From positions 1-64,000 of the IMG/VR virus record IMGVR_UViG_3300030202_003452: 64,000 bases of DNA; one strand, 5' to 3'. The notes below the pieces were generated by a model. That model was not told the origin of the DNA. It saw only the letters and a list, made by a program, of their open reading frames with translations, and did no database searches. The stretch is from a virus. Below are positions 47,096-56,855 of this stretch, in pieces (the first letter of the stretch is position 1; each line of letters begins with the position of its first letter). The translations under genes were made by a program, and so were the position numbers.

Positions 47096-48057
47096 CAACA
47101 TTTTTTGACAAAAAGCAAGATGTTATTTCGATTGAACTAACTCCATACGGTCGCCACCTTCTTTCTCTTGGGAGACTGAAGCCTGCTTACTATGCATTCT
47201 TTGATGATGATATTCTTTATGATGCTGCCGCTGGTGGATTTACCGAGGACAATACTGCCATCAGAAAAAGAATTATCGAAGAAACACCGCGCTTAAGACC
47301 ACAAAGAGACATTGATTCACCTGCTGGAACTATAACACAGTCAGAAAACTATTTATCAGTTAAAAAAATTAGAAGACCTAGTACGCAACAGAGGGTCCAT
47401 TTTTTAACTGAACCTTTGGGGACTTCCGATGCGGCAAAAGATGAGCCTCCAAGGTTTAAAACATCTTTTATTCAAGGAAAAATAACAGGCAGCGTACACA
47501 CTACATTAACTGGGTCATACTACGAAAAGCACATTACGCAAATTAATTGTGACTTAGAGTACACGATGAGCCTTGGCAACACAGCAAATGATCCAAAAGT
47601 AAGAGGTCGTTTGTCAAGCCTGAATAAATCGGTTAGCGATATTAAGCCTGACAATACATATATAAAAATTGACGACGAACAAATACTTGTTGAATTACTT
47701 GAACTAAATGGGTTTAGATTTAAAGATGGCCTTGAGGTAGAAGTTTTTTTGTATGACGATGTTTCTGGTAATGAGACTCTTAGGCCACTTAAGTTCTTAC
47801 CAGAACAAAAAAGCATTGTTAATGACCTAATGATAGACCCAGTACCAACTTTAGTTGATCCTTCCCCTGATTATGTTGAGCACTATTTTAATTTCTTGAC
47901 AGATAATCAGATACCCGAAAGAGACATCTGCGACGGACTTGAGAACTTAAAGTCAAAAGACATATTTATTGACACGGAACTTGACTGTCCAGATAGAGAG
48001 GCCATTGATTTTGACATTTATGGAACAAGAGTTACTGATGTGGAGGTTTGCGACTGA
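47092..48057 (+). CDS. Tail or baseplate protein, related at the N-terminus to the 53021 product
   Basis: 321 residues from TTG 47092, which overlaps the previous stop and follows GGAGG (47078-47082); no ATG lies near. The start FFDKKQDVISIELTPYGRHL then LSLGRLKPAYYAFFDDD has the same plan as the protein at 53021 (LDVVLTDHGRKVLAKG, FALADEEIDY). I know this plan only as a recurrent one in phage virion genes; its job is unknown. The rest is acidic and unassigned. Confidence 0.68.
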   Translation: MTTFFDKKQDVISIELTPYGRHLLSLGRLKPAYYAFFDDDILYDAAAGGFTEDNTAIRKRIIEETPRLRPQRDIDSPAGTITQSENYLSVKKIRRPSTQQRVHFLTEPLGTSDAAKDEPPRFKTSFIQGKITGSVHTTLTGSYYEKHITQINCDLEYTMSLGNTANDPKVRGRLSSLNKSVSDIKPDNTYIKIDDEQILVELLELNGFRFKDGLEVEVFLYDDVSGNETLRPLKFLPEQKSIVNDLMIDPVPTLVDPSPDYVEHYFNFLTDNQIPERDICDGLENLKSKDIFIDTELDCPDREAIDFDIYGTRVTDVEVCD

Positions 48058-51000
48058 TGTCAAATGAATTAGTGGGATTAGAAAATGTACCAAACTGTTA
48101 TATTTCCAGAATAGTTTTGGATGACAATACAACCAAGTCTTTTACATGCTCGGTTAACTTGGAAGTATTCGATGTCAATGAAGGCGACAGAACTATTTGG
48201 GGATACAATTCTTTATTTTCAGACTTTCTTAAAGTTGCCTTAATTGAGACAAGAAGAACACCTCTGGCTCAGCGTTTAACTAATGGAAGTACTTCACCAC
48301 TGCCGTCAAAAATAAAACAAAGCCCATTCTTTGATGAAACCTCAAAGATCCATATCGCATCAATTAAGGAGTTTACCAAACTAAATGGTGCTTATGTAAA
48401 AAAAATTAAGTTTCAAGTACCAATCAATTCAGAGAATTTATCTGTTTTTGCTGTTTGTTATATTGACACAAAAGGACTTAGTAATTTTTTACAACTTGAT
48501 ATGACTGGTGAGTTATCTCATTACCACGGAGCAGTAGCATCCGAGAAAGTTCTTGTTGATGGAGATACTATCAAGTCCTCTACGGTCTTCTATAAGCCTG
48601 ATGATGCGGTCTGGACAGGTCCCGTTCATCAACATGACGGAATGTATATGGAAGGCTCTAAGCATACAACAGAACCCCATAACGTGCTCCGAGTTGGAAC
48701 CGTTCAAAACCTAAAACTAATAGATCGAAGAGGAAAGAATTTTTCTGATAGACAGCAAGACTCAATCAAAAACAACCCAGTAATCAGCAATCTTCATTTG
48801 TCTGTTAATAACAATGATGATTTAAATGGATTGTTCTTTGTCAATATGAAACAGTTATTGCTTACGAGAACAAAACTAGGTAAAAAAATAGCAAATTTGA
48901 GTGCGAGAATGTTCAACGACTTTCTGATGCAGATTCAAATCTCACAATTAATTGTTAAGAGATTTAACTCCAACATTAGATTAGTCAAGGGCAAGATGGG
49001 AACCTTCCAGAAAAGCACAATCAATACAAAAAAAAGTGACATAATTGCCGCCTCTATAGACTTGGCACCTTATTCTCTAAGGTCCCAGGAACTATTGAAG
49101 GAAAGGCATTTGTTTACCAATAGAAACATTAGAGCATTTGAGTTTACCGATGACTCTAAAACAAGAAAAAATAAGGGTAATTTTAAATACTCAGTCGAAT
49201 TAACAATTAAAGATAAATCACAAGAATACATCGATAACATAATTTTACAACTTCGCTCCTCTTTGAGTAGCATGAAGGAGATTCACTACACCTTAACCAG
49301 AGAAAATTCTTACGATTATGAGATGAGAAAGTTAAGAGATGGAGTCACTGTTCCTGCCGATGTTACCGGTATTATAGAGACCTACTACAACACCCTTCAG
49401 TATTTTAAAGATTTCGACGACACAGAGAAAAGCAGACTTATTGACGAAAAAATTAAAGGTTTCTCTGTTGCCTCTTATAATCCAACGACATCTGAAAAAT
49501 TTGTTACTGATTTGAACAACTTAAGTAGTCTCATGTTTGAACGCTTTGGTGTTTTAAACAAATACAATTACAAAACACCAAAAACAACCAAAAAGAGTTT
49601 TATACCAGCCCGTATTTTCCTTAAGAAAACTTTTGAGGACAATATAAACTTCTTCAAGTATAGTCGTTCATACAATTATATAAAACCGTATACGACAAAG
49701 GGAATACCCGTGTTAACCACAAAGGACATTTTAGACAGAGGGAACGAAGAACTTGATAGATATTTTTACAGAAATCAATTCCAAGGTAATAACGTTGTTG
49801 CAGAAGAACTAAGGTCTCTCCCGCCAGAAATGATCTCTGCCTTGGCCAATCTTGATCCAACAAAGGTATCTTATTTTTCACCTCTGTCTTTAGAATACAA
49901 AGATGAGACTGTCCCAATGAAAAGCATTCAGAGCGTGGATCTCATGAGGGTAAATTCTGCTGTCGCCGGTGCAAAAGAGATCTCATCCAAAATAAGATCT
50001 ACTCACAGTCAAACACATACAAATCGCACAAAAGTTGGAACTACAAACAACCATAATCTTCAACAAAACTTTTTAAACGAGTTTGGTGTTTCCTCAGTAC
50101 AGACTGAAGTATTGGACACCTCTAGTAAGAATGAGGAAGAGGTCCAAAGAAGCCTGATAGAGAGTTTTTATTACTTAGGTGAAAACTCTGAGTTTGTCAA
50201 TGTTGATGACAATTACACCCCACCTGGAACACAAAATACCAAACAAGCATCGGATCAAATTGATCTCGCATTCTCCAATAATTCTGGTGCCAGTAATGAA
50301 AGGGAAGGGGGATCTAGTGCGTACAATTATGGTAGTCCAAATAATCTTATCTCTCACATGTTAAATTCTCAAAGAATTACTGTTGAAGATGTAGATAAAA
50401 TGGCAGCCCAAATGAAGGCTTTGGTTAATTCAAGATCTGCTGCTGTAAAAAACAACGTCCTACAGTCACCGATTGATCCTTTGAGTTCAACAATAACCCT
50501 AAACACATATGAGATTGTTTTCAAAACTCTTCAAGTGATTGAAAAAATTACTGGCTTTGCCACTGATTCAAATGGCGTAGAGATCGTAACACAGCCGATT
50601 TTTGAAATGCTAGGGACATCAGATGTGACAGATGACTCGACTCTTTTATGTAGAATGAGATATTATGAGGATGCCCCAATGAATCTTGGACCAAAGGCTG
50701 ATTTAATGTTTCCGGTCCGCAACCAGACATTTATTGTATCAAACAGGGATTTGTCTGTGCCTGAGTACAATGAAACACCAACATTAGTCATTCCTGATCT
50801 TTCTATTGTAATATCTCCGGTTGTAAAATATTCTACCACAAACATAGTTACTCAGAGATTAGATGGTACTTATATTGATACCACAAAGGCAATCGGAACT
50901 ATTCGAATAGCAAACCAGAGAGTTGGATCTAGAGTTACAAACAGAGGCCAGATAACTGATTCTTCCGCCACTAGAAGACAGAGGCGCACAACCAGAGATA

Positions 51001-51086
51001 CTAGAAACGCTCAAGGGATAACTTCTCCACGCACTGGAGCACCAAGATCAAGTGGTGGCGGTAGAAGCGGCGGAGGAGGATACTAA
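48057..51086 (+). CDS. Large virion protein with Gly-rich tail (1009 aa)
   Basis: 1009 residues from ATG 48057, chosen because TGGAGG (48041-48046) lies 10 nt upstream; the TTG at 48048 is only one base from that site. No domain recognised. The middle is charged and helical, and the end is basic then Gly rich (RSSGGGRSGGGGY). It lies in an unbroken chain of overlapping structural genes, so I call it a virion protein by context. Confidence 0.66.
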   Translation: MSNELVGLENVPNCYISRIVLDDNTTKSFTCSVNLEVFDVNEGDRTIWGYNSLFSDFLKVALIETRRTPLAQRLTNGSTSPLPSKIKQSPFFDETSKIHIASIKEFTKLNGAYVKKIKFQVPINSENLSVFAVCYIDTKGLSNFLQLDMTGELSHYHGAVASEKVLVDGDTIKSSTVFYKPDDAVWTGPVHQHDGMYMEGSKHTTEPHNVLRVGTVQNLKLIDRRGKNFSDRQQDSIKNNPVISNLHLSVNNNDDLNGLFFVNMKQLLLTRTKLGKKIANLSARMFNDFLMQIQISQLIVKRFNSNIRLVKGKMGTFQKSTINTKKSDIIAASIDLAPYSLRSQELLKERHLFTNRNIRAFEFTDDSKTRKNKGNFKYSVELTIKDKSQEYIDNIILQLRSSLSSMKEIHYTLTRENSYDYEMRKLRDGVTVPADVTGIIETYYNTLQYFKDFDDTEKSRLIDEKIKGFSVASYNPTTSEKFVTDLNNLSSLMFERFGVLNKYNYKTPKTTKKSFIPARIFLKKTFEDNINFFKYSRSYNYIKPYTTKGIPVLTTKDILDRGNEELDRYFYRNQFQGNNVVAEELRSLPPEMISALANLDPTKVSYFSPLSLEYKDETVPMKSIQSVDLMRVNSAVAGAKEISSKIRSTHSQTHTNRTKVGTTNNHNLQQNFLNEFGVSSVQTEVLDTSSKNEEEVQRSLIESFYYLGENSEFVNVDDNYTPPGTQNTKQASDQIDLAFSNNSGASNEREGGSSAYNYGSPNNLISHMLNSQRITVEDVDKMAAQMKALVNSRSAAVKNNVLQSPIDPLSSTITLNTYEIVFKTLQVIEKITGFATDSNGVEIVTQPIFEMLGTSDVTDDSTLLCRMRYYEDAPMNLGPKADLMFPVRNQTFIVSNRDLSVPEYNETPTLVIPDLSIVISPVVKYSTTNIVTQRLDGTYIDTTKAIGTIRIANQRVGSRVTNRGQITDSSATRRQRRTTRDTRNAQGITSPRTGAPRSSGGGRSGGGGY

Positions 51087-52981
51087 TGCCAAAAGTAAAG
51101 ATAGCAGAAGCGATACAGGAAAACCTGAAATCTGCCACTGGTTTTGCAAAAGTAGTTGACAACTATGACTTTGGTGTCTCTAGAATCAAAGTGATAGATT
51201 CTCGATTGTTTAATATGGAATATGGCAACCGTAGAATAAAACAGGAAGATGGGATCATAGCAGAGGTGCAAACTATTAAGTTGACCACAAAGACCAGTGA
51301 TTCAATAGAAAACCTAATATCACAAAACTTGACCCTCGACACTGATTACACTGATCACTACACCACCTTTCAAGTTCCTCAAAATGCCTTAGATGTACAA
51401 GCGATTTCTCTAAACAAGACGATTGCCACATATGATGTGTTTAGTAAATTTAATTTTAACTCACCAGAGTATGATAGAATCTCAGTTGATCTTCCAGAGG
51501 CAGCACTTCAAGCAGTATTTAATGTACCAGCAGGTGCAGATTTGTCACGCATGATATTACCAGGCGGACACCAAGAGGTTAATGACAAACCTTACTATAA
51601 TGAGATTTCAATTAAGAATAGAGTAGCAAATGACTTCACTAACTTCTTGAGAAAAGTCGGATTGTACGAGACAGTATTGAATGACTATCTAGAGGGAGAA
51701 AAATCAGAAATATCTTTCAACATACAAAACAACCAGGTTGTTTCCAGCGACACAAGTGTGCCTATATACAATTTATTAAATTGGGTATACTCCGAATCTT
51801 TTGAGTCAGATTTATACTCAGAGAACAGAATAGACGACTCGAACATGATTAAAACGTTTAAAAGAACCCTGTTTTTGTCTTATGTGAGACAATTATCAAA
51901 GAACTTTAGAACATTTAAAGATGTTGTTGCAAATAATGAGTGCTATAAGGAGGACTTTTGTTATAGTATAGATAAGTACTTAGGTGTCTCAATCGACCCT
52001 AAATTACAGCAAATTTACATACCAGCAGAAGATGATATATCAACATTTTTGGACTCACAGATAAAATATGGTGAAACCTATGCCTATAAGGGCACCGCAC
52101 ATTACATTATAGTAGGGAATAGTTATCGATACACCAACCTTCGTTTTGTGGAGGACACTGCTTTAATAGATGTCGTTAATAAGCCAACTGTGGTTATTGT
52201 TCCCTTTGAGATGTTCAACCAGACAATTAAAGTTATCCAACCGCCATCGTTACCACCGAATGTTCGATTTGTTACAAAAATGAATTCTGAGAATAAAATA
52301 AGCATTTATTTGTCTCCAACAAAAGGTCGGATGTTGGGAGAGTTTATCACGGTTCTATCAGAAGACGACAAGCAACTTCAAGAAATGACAATTAATAGGC
52401 AAGAAGGAAAACAATTATTTGAATTTAGCACAAGCCGAGAAGATGGCCTATATGAAATTTTTAAGACAAAAATCCCGCCAACATCTTATGATGATTTTAG
52501 GGACAATAAGTTAATAGAGATAGGTGCCCCTTTTAAAACTGATGATGCAATGTTTGTTGATCGAGTGACTCCTAACACTAAATACTACTACATGTTTCGT
52601 AAGATAAACGAAAAAGACTTGGTATCAAACCCCTCGCCTATTTTTGAAGTGGAACTATTAGTCGATGCAGACAATGCCAAAGTTATGGTAAATAAATATG
52701 AGTTTCCAAAGCAAGAGACGTATCAATTGTCGAAGACTTTCAAAAGCCTCTTTCAGGTAACCCCGGTCATTGAACAAACTTTATTTGAGGAAGAACAGGA
52801 TGTTTTGTTCAATAAAGATACTTATAAGGGGACGATTGATCGATTAAAGTTGGGAGTTGCTCAGGAATCTGTTTGGGGAAAGAGGTTTAAAATACGAGTT
52901 AAATCTACAACAACAGGTAAAATAATTGATTATAACGTAAATTTTAAATTGAAGAAAAATAAATCAGAAGAAGAATTCTAA
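51086..52981 (+). CDS. Virion protein with fibronectin type III-like segment
   Basis: 631 residues. Residues about 390-535 look like an FN3-type sandwich: PPSLPPNVRFVTKM begins it and VTPNTKYYYMFRKINEKDL then NPSPIFEVELL ends it. The rest is unassigned. FN3 domains are common on phage tail surfaces. Its ATG shares a base with the previous stop, and a 39-nt gap with a CTATTTA motif follows it. Confidence 0.62.
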   Translation: MPKVKIAEAIQENLKSATGFAKVVDNYDFGVSRIKVIDSRLFNMEYGNRRIKQEDGIIAEVQTIKLTTKTSDSIENLISQNLTLDTDYTDHYTTFQVPQNALDVQAISLNKTIATYDVFSKFNFNSPEYDRISVDLPEAALQAVFNVPAGADLSRMILPGGHQEVNDKPYYNEISIKNRVANDFTNFLRKVGLYETVLNDYLEGEKSEISFNIQNNQVVSSDTSVPIYNLLNWVYSESFESDLYSENRIDDSNMIKTFKRTLFLSYVRQLSKNFRTFKDVVANNECYKEDFCYSIDKYLGVSIDPKLQQIYIPAEDDISTFLDSQIKYGETYAYKGTAHYIIVGNSYRYTNLRFVEDTALIDVVNKPTVVIVPFEMFNQTIKVIQPPSLPPNVRFVTKMNSENKISIYLSPTKGRMLGEFITVLSEDDKQLQEMTINRQEGKQLFEFSTSREDGLYEIFKTKIPPTSYDDFRDNKLIEIGAPFKTDDAMFVDRVTPNTKYYYMFRKINEKDLVSNPSPIFEVELLVDADNAKVMVNKYEFPKQETYQLSKTFKSLFQVTPVIEQTLFEEEQDVLFNKDTYKGTIDRLKLGVAQESVWGKRFKIRVKSTTTGKIIDYNVNFKLKKNKSEEEF

Positions 52982-52988
52982 GTTAATT

Positions 52989-52995
52989 CTATTTA
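52989..52995 (+). promoter_or_regulatory. CTATTTA motif, candidate late promoter for the 53021 gene
   Basis: CTATTTA in the 39-nt gap before the ATG at 53021, ending 25 nt from it, with ATGGGAG as ribosome site. Same layout as the site before gene 6. Confidence 0.5.
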
Positions 52996-53020
52996 TTAAA
53001 GATGTAATGGGAGTTATTAA

Positions 53021-53971
53021 ATGGCCTTTTTAGACAACAGCGGCGACATTATTCTAGATGTCGTACTTACAGACCACGGAAGAAAAGTTTTAGCAAAGGG
53101 TGACGGTTCATTCCAGATCACAAAATTTGCTCTTGCGGATGAAGAGATTGACTACTCTCTTTACAACAAGAATCACCCTAGTGGTAGTTCTTACTATGAT
53201 CTTTCAATCCTTCAAACACCTATACTGGAGGCATTCACAAACAACGCATCTAGCGTTAAGACTAGGCTTTTAACTTATGATAATCTTGAGTTACTGTTTT
53301 TGCCTGTTTGTGTTCTTAATGAAAGAAACAATAACACCAAGCGACACTCGACAAAGAATGCTTTTTTGATCGCGGTTAATGCAGAAACTGAAGACAATGA
53401 TGGAAGTACTTCAACCACTACTGGTGTTGCCGTGAGTGCGGATGGTGCAATTGTCCAAGGTTTCCTTCGCGGAGAGACTCTCGCTAGCGAAAACTATATT
53501 CAAGTTGATCAAGGGCTTAACACCACTGAAATTTCTCCAAAGAGAAAACTTGACGACGAATTGAAAGAGACCAGTTATATCATACAGATGGACAATAGAC
53601 TAGGTAAATTAACTGATCGTGAAGGTACCGAGGCTACCCCTGATTATATAGACGATGACAACGTTGCATACTATACCGTAGATCTTGGAGATACTTTTGT
53701 AACTGAGATTCTTGAGGATGGGAATGTAACAACTGAGGCAATTAGTGGACCAAGAGGTACCCGTGTATCATTTAAGATCAAGTCTTCAATGGACACAAAT
53801 ACAAGTTCTTACCTATTTACTGAACTAGGCGGAACTGATACTTTGGCTAACAGAACACCTGGTGGTGCTGGTACTAGTAATGTTCGTTTCATCGACACAA
53901 ATGTTAGAATTACCGGTGTTAAAACAGGTGGTTTCTTAGACGTACCAGTACGGTACATTAGACTTCAATAA
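53021..53971 (+). CDS. Virion protein (probably tail), related to the 47092 product
   Basis: 316 residues. The start AFLDNSGDIILDVVLTDHGR then KVLAKGDGSFQITKFALADE is close in plan to the protein at 47092. The C-terminal part is beta rich (VRFIDTNVRITGVKTGG). It has its own candidate promoter and a good ribosome site, so it may be made in large amounts, which would suit a repeated tail component. Specific role unknown. Confidence 0.68.
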   Translation: MAFLDNSGDIILDVVLTDHGRKVLAKGDGSFQITKFALADEEIDYSLYNKNHPSGSSYYDLSILQTPILEAFTNNASSVKTRLLTYDNLELLFLPVCVLNERNNNTKRHSTKNAFLIAVNAETEDNDGSTSTTTGVAVSADGAIVQGFLRGETLASENYIQVDQGLNTTEISPKRKLDDELKETSYIIQMDNRLGKLTDREGTEATPDYIDDDNVAYYTVDLGDTFVTEILEDGNVTTEAISGPRGTRVSFKIKSSMDTNTSSYLFTELGGTDTLANRTPGGAGTSNVRFIDTNVRITGVKTGGFLDVPVRYIRLQ

Positions 53972-53980
53972 GGATAGAAA

Positions 53981-55078
53981 ATGACATACAAACCATTAAA
54001 TGAAAACGATGTAGTTTCAACAAGAACACTGCTTCATGAAGCAATTCCATTAACTGGAACTATTGTGTCCGGTACTTACGACGACAATAACATTAAAAAT
54101 TATACTCATGGCATGTTTCAATCTGTTTATGATTATCCTTATTTGAGTTCATCTGCTAATCATATTTTTGATATAACCATTGGCTTGAGTTCTGTTGGTT
54201 CTAACCTTTTTGACTCAACCACAGTACAAGCGGTTAAGAAAAAGAACATTTATAATCAAATGGCCCAAGTTTTAATGGGTTATGATGCCACTGGTTCAAT
54301 ACTTAGATTTGATGAAGATGGTAATTTGCTTGATGGTGGAAGAAAAGTAAACAACGTGTTCTTTTTAAATTTCTCTAGGCTTTTGGTCAAAGATGAAATT
54401 AAAAAAGGAACCTTTGAGTTGGAACTTGGTATAGATGATGCCTATGCACAAAACGGTGCTGTTTTTAACAACAGAATAAAAATCACAGACTACAGTGCTT
54501 CTTTGGCATCTCCTAGTTATCTAGTGAACTCTCCTGCTGGAGAATATGGTATTCTTTCCGCCACAGGAAGTAAGGGAACAGATGTAACAGGATTAGCGCA
54601 GAGATACTCAGTTGGTTTGATTTTCTATCAGGCTGGTATCGCTGTTATCTCAGGATCTGTATTTAACGACACCGCTCTCGGCGGTATTCTAAACAATACA
54701 CTTAATAGCACTAATTTATCATCCACTAGTGGGCCTTCAGGCTTTCAATTTGTGTCCGGATCTGAGATTTCATCATCTGCTGATGCGATTCGAAACAGAA
54801 TTTATAATCTCCAATTTAACAACACGACTGAATTGAATTCAACTGTTTACTTCTGTCGAGCAAATCACAATGAATTCAACTACAGTTCGAACCCGACTTA
54901 TGTATCTGGATCAAAGATCCGAGTTAAGTCTCAATCAACTGATAATCCTGTGTCATATATCACCACTGTTGGTCTTTACAACGACAACAATGAGTTGATG
55001 GCAACCGCTAAATTATCAGAACCTTTGAAGAAGTCACCAGATACAGAATTTACTATCCGTGCCAGATTGGACTACTAA
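53981..55078 (+). CDS. Virion protein, paralogue of the 55085 product
   Basis: 365 residues. The C-terminal 75 residues share a pattern with the next gene: NEFNYSSNPTYVSGSKI, then YITTVGLYNDNNELMATAKL and a short acidic-basic end finishing in LDY. This points to tandem duplication. The domain seems to be a conserved tail of phage structural proteins; no enzyme motif. AAGGAT lies before the ATG. Context puts it with tail or baseplate proteins. Confidence 0.7.
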   Translation: MTYKPLNENDVVSTRTLLHEAIPLTGTIVSGTYDDNNIKNYTHGMFQSVYDYPYLSSSANHIFDITIGLSSVGSNLFDSTTVQAVKKKNIYNQMAQVLMGYDATGSILRFDEDGNLLDGGRKVNNVFFLNFSRLLVKDEIKKGTFELELGIDDAYAQNGAVFNNRIKITDYSASLASPSYLVNSPAGEYGILSATGSKGTDVTGLAQRYSVGLIFYQAGIAVISGSVFNDTALGGILNNTLNSTNLSSTSGPSGFQFVSGSEISSSADAIRNRIYNLQFNNTTELNSTVYFCRANHNEFNYSSNPTYVSGSKIRVKSQSTDNPVSYITTVGLYNDNNELMATAKLSEPLKKSPDTEFTIRARLDY

Positions 55079-55084
55079 AATGTT

Positions 55085-56272
55085 ATGTCATACTACAAAT
55101 TTACAGAAGACGATCTTTTCGTCAATACATTAAAGACATACCCGGACGTAGATTTCTACATCCAAAGTGGCTCCGTATATATCAATAATGAAACAAATAT
55201 CTCCGGCACATACTCTGATAATATCAAGGGTGTGCCTGTGGGGTTTATCTCGCTCTATGAATATAATATAAATCGCGCCACCAACCAGACAATCTACCCT
55301 TTTGTTACAAAGGATGGCTTTAAGAATACCTTCAAGACAATAAACAAGAAAGACTGGAATACACAGTATGGTTATGGCGGAGACCAGATAACATCAAGTT
55401 ACAATCTCTCTGCTTCTATCACAAGATATTTTGTTAATAGCACAACAGACACAGACTATCGTAGATTACAGGCACTCAAGAACACAGTGAACCATTATGC
55501 CTACCTTTCTCCACGTTATGATTTTGAAACTTACTATTCAACTCCAAGTTCAAACATTAATGCTGTGAACATGATTACAATACCAAGTATTTTTTATGGT
55601 TCATCAATTAAGAAAGGCTCAGTTAATCTTAAATGGTATGTGTCTGGTACATTGGCTGCTCAAGCATCCGACTCTCGATTTAATGGTGATCTTGTTCAAG
55701 TTTCTGGTTCAACTACTGGTGGTGTTGTGGGTTCTATACTTTACAACGAAGGAGTTATTTTACTCACAGCATCCGCAGAATTGGACTCCACCTCAATAGC
55801 AAACCTTGTTGATAATTCAACTGCTGGTACTCCTCGGTGGATTTACTTTGGTCGGGGGGCAAATGATGGCTTAACACCAACAGATGTCCAACTAACAACA
55901 CTATCTGCTTCCTTTGGTATAGAGTTTCAGGGGACCAACGACATTCAGACAGTGACCATGTTAGCAAAAGCACCATATAATGAACTCAACCACTCAAACA
56001 ACCCAACTTATTTAAAAGATACAAATGTGACAAGGCGATTTATAACAAAAGCAACTTCCTCTTATATGTATACCGAGCCAAACATGGAGATTGCTAATGT
56101 TGTCCATTCGCCGTTTACAGGCTCTACCCCTCCGTTTCAAAAGGAGACATATATCTCCAAGGTCGCCTTATATGATGAAGATAAGAATCTGATTGGCTAT
56201 GCAAAACTTGCAACTCCTGTGAGAAAAACAGAAGACAGAGAGTTTTTGTTTAAATTAAAACTTGACATTTAA
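55085..56272 (+). CDS. Virion protein, paralogue of the 53981 product
   Basis: 395 residues. The end repeats the plan of the previous gene (NELNHSNNPTYLKD, YISKVALYDEDKNLIGYAKL, ending LDI), with a longer insert between the two segments. The N-terminal part is beta rich and only loosely similar. The ATG lacks a strong ribosome site and follows the previous stop by 6 nt, so coupling is likely. Its last codons overlap the ruvC promoter -35. It ends the structural block. Confidence 0.7.
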   Translation: MSYYKFTEDDLFVNTLKTYPDVDFYIQSGSVYINNETNISGTYSDNIKGVPVGFISLYEYNINRATNQTIYPFVTKDGFKNTFKTINKKDWNTQYGYGGDQITSSYNLSASITRYFVNSTTDTDYRRLQALKNTVNHYAYLSPRYDFETYYSTPSSNINAVNMITIPSIFYGSSIKKGSVNLKWYVSGTLAAQASDSRFNGDLVQVSGSTTGGVVGSILYNEGVILLTASAELDSTSIANLVDNSTAGTPRWIYFGRGANDGLTPTDVQLTTLSASFGIEFQGTNDIQTVTMLAKAPYNELNHSNNPTYLKDTNVTRRFITKATSSYMYTEPNMEIANVVHSPFTGSTPPFQKETYISKVALYDEDKNLIGYAKLATPVRKTEDREFLFKLKLDI

Positions 56273-56290
56273 TGTTAAATGTGTTATAAT
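56262..56290 (+). promoter_or_regulatory. Sigma-70-like promoter of the RuvC-like gene
   Basis: Consensus TTGACA (56262-56267), 17-bp spacer, consensus TATAAT (56285-56290) with an extended TG-T. It is the strongest promoter match in the window. The expected start falls at or next to the ATG at 56296, so the message would be leaderless. Confidence 0.78.
56265..56282. promoter_or_regulatory. Perfect 8-bp inverted repeat inside the ruvC promoter
   Basis: ACATTTAA, 2 nt, TTAAATGT (56265-56282) lies between the -35 and -10 hexamers and overlaps the -35. There is no T-run after it, so it is not a terminator. Its place fits an operator for a repressor. Confidence 0.5.
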
Positions 56291-56295
56291 ATATT

Positions 56296-56799
56296 ATGAT
56301 ATTAGGTTTAGACGTAAGTAGCAGTAAGATCGGCTACTCAATAATTGATCAAGATAAAAAACTCCTTATGTGTGAGTTTAAGAAATTTAAGTCTTCTGTG
56401 TCTTTAGAGACAAGAGCACTTGAGTTTTATGAGATATTAAATAATATAAATAATAAATATAAAATAAACAAAGTTGTAATTGAAGCACCTTTCATGGCTT
56501 TCTCTGGTGGTAGAACAACTGCTATGACAATGAGTAAACTTCAGCGATTCAATGGAATGATATCTATTTTGATTCCAATTGTGTTCGAGATGGAAGCCGA
56601 ACTTGTGAATGCTACATCAGCCAGAAAGAAAGTTGGTCTGAAGATTAAACGTGGAGACGACACGAAGAAGATGATTATTGAATGGGTTGCTAACGAATAC
56701 CCTAATGATTTTGTCGTTGAACTAACGAGGCACGGAAATCCAAAGCCCGGTACAGACGACATGGCTGATTCTGTTATTGTTGCCCTCTCAGGAATTTAA
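56296..56799 (+). CDS. RuvC-like Holliday junction resolvase
   Basis: 167 residues. ILGLDVSSSKIGYSII holds the first catalytic Asp (Asp6), VVIEAPF the Glu (Glu63), and the end GTDDMADSVIVALSG the last pair (Asp155, Asp158), as in RuvC. The Asp6 position forces the start at 56296. It should cut four-way DNA junctions during recombination-dependent replication or before packaging, the job done in T4 by the unrelated endonuclease VII. There is no ribosome site. Confidence 0.88.
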   Translation: MILGLDVSSSKIGYSIIDQDKKLLMCEFKKFKSSVSLETRALEFYEILNNINNKYKINKVVIEAPFMAFSGGRTTAMTMSKLQRFNGMISILIPIVFEMEAELVNATSARKKVGLKIKRGDDTKKMIIEWVANEYPNDFVVELTRHGNPKPGTDDMADSVIVALSGI

Positions 56800-56809
56800 C
56801 CAAAAATAC

Positions 56810-56838
56810 TTGACAAACTTGCCCCACCATGATACGTT
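56810..56838 (+). promoter_or_regulatory. Sigma-70-like promoter of the primase gene
   Basis: TTGACA (56810-56815), 17-bp spacer, TACGTT (56833-56838), a weak -10. Its first 12 bases TTGACAAACTTG nearly match those at 4480 and 18118. GAGAGG precedes the ATG at 56856. Confidence 0.5.
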
Positions 56839-56855
56839 TTTTATGAGAGGCAAAA

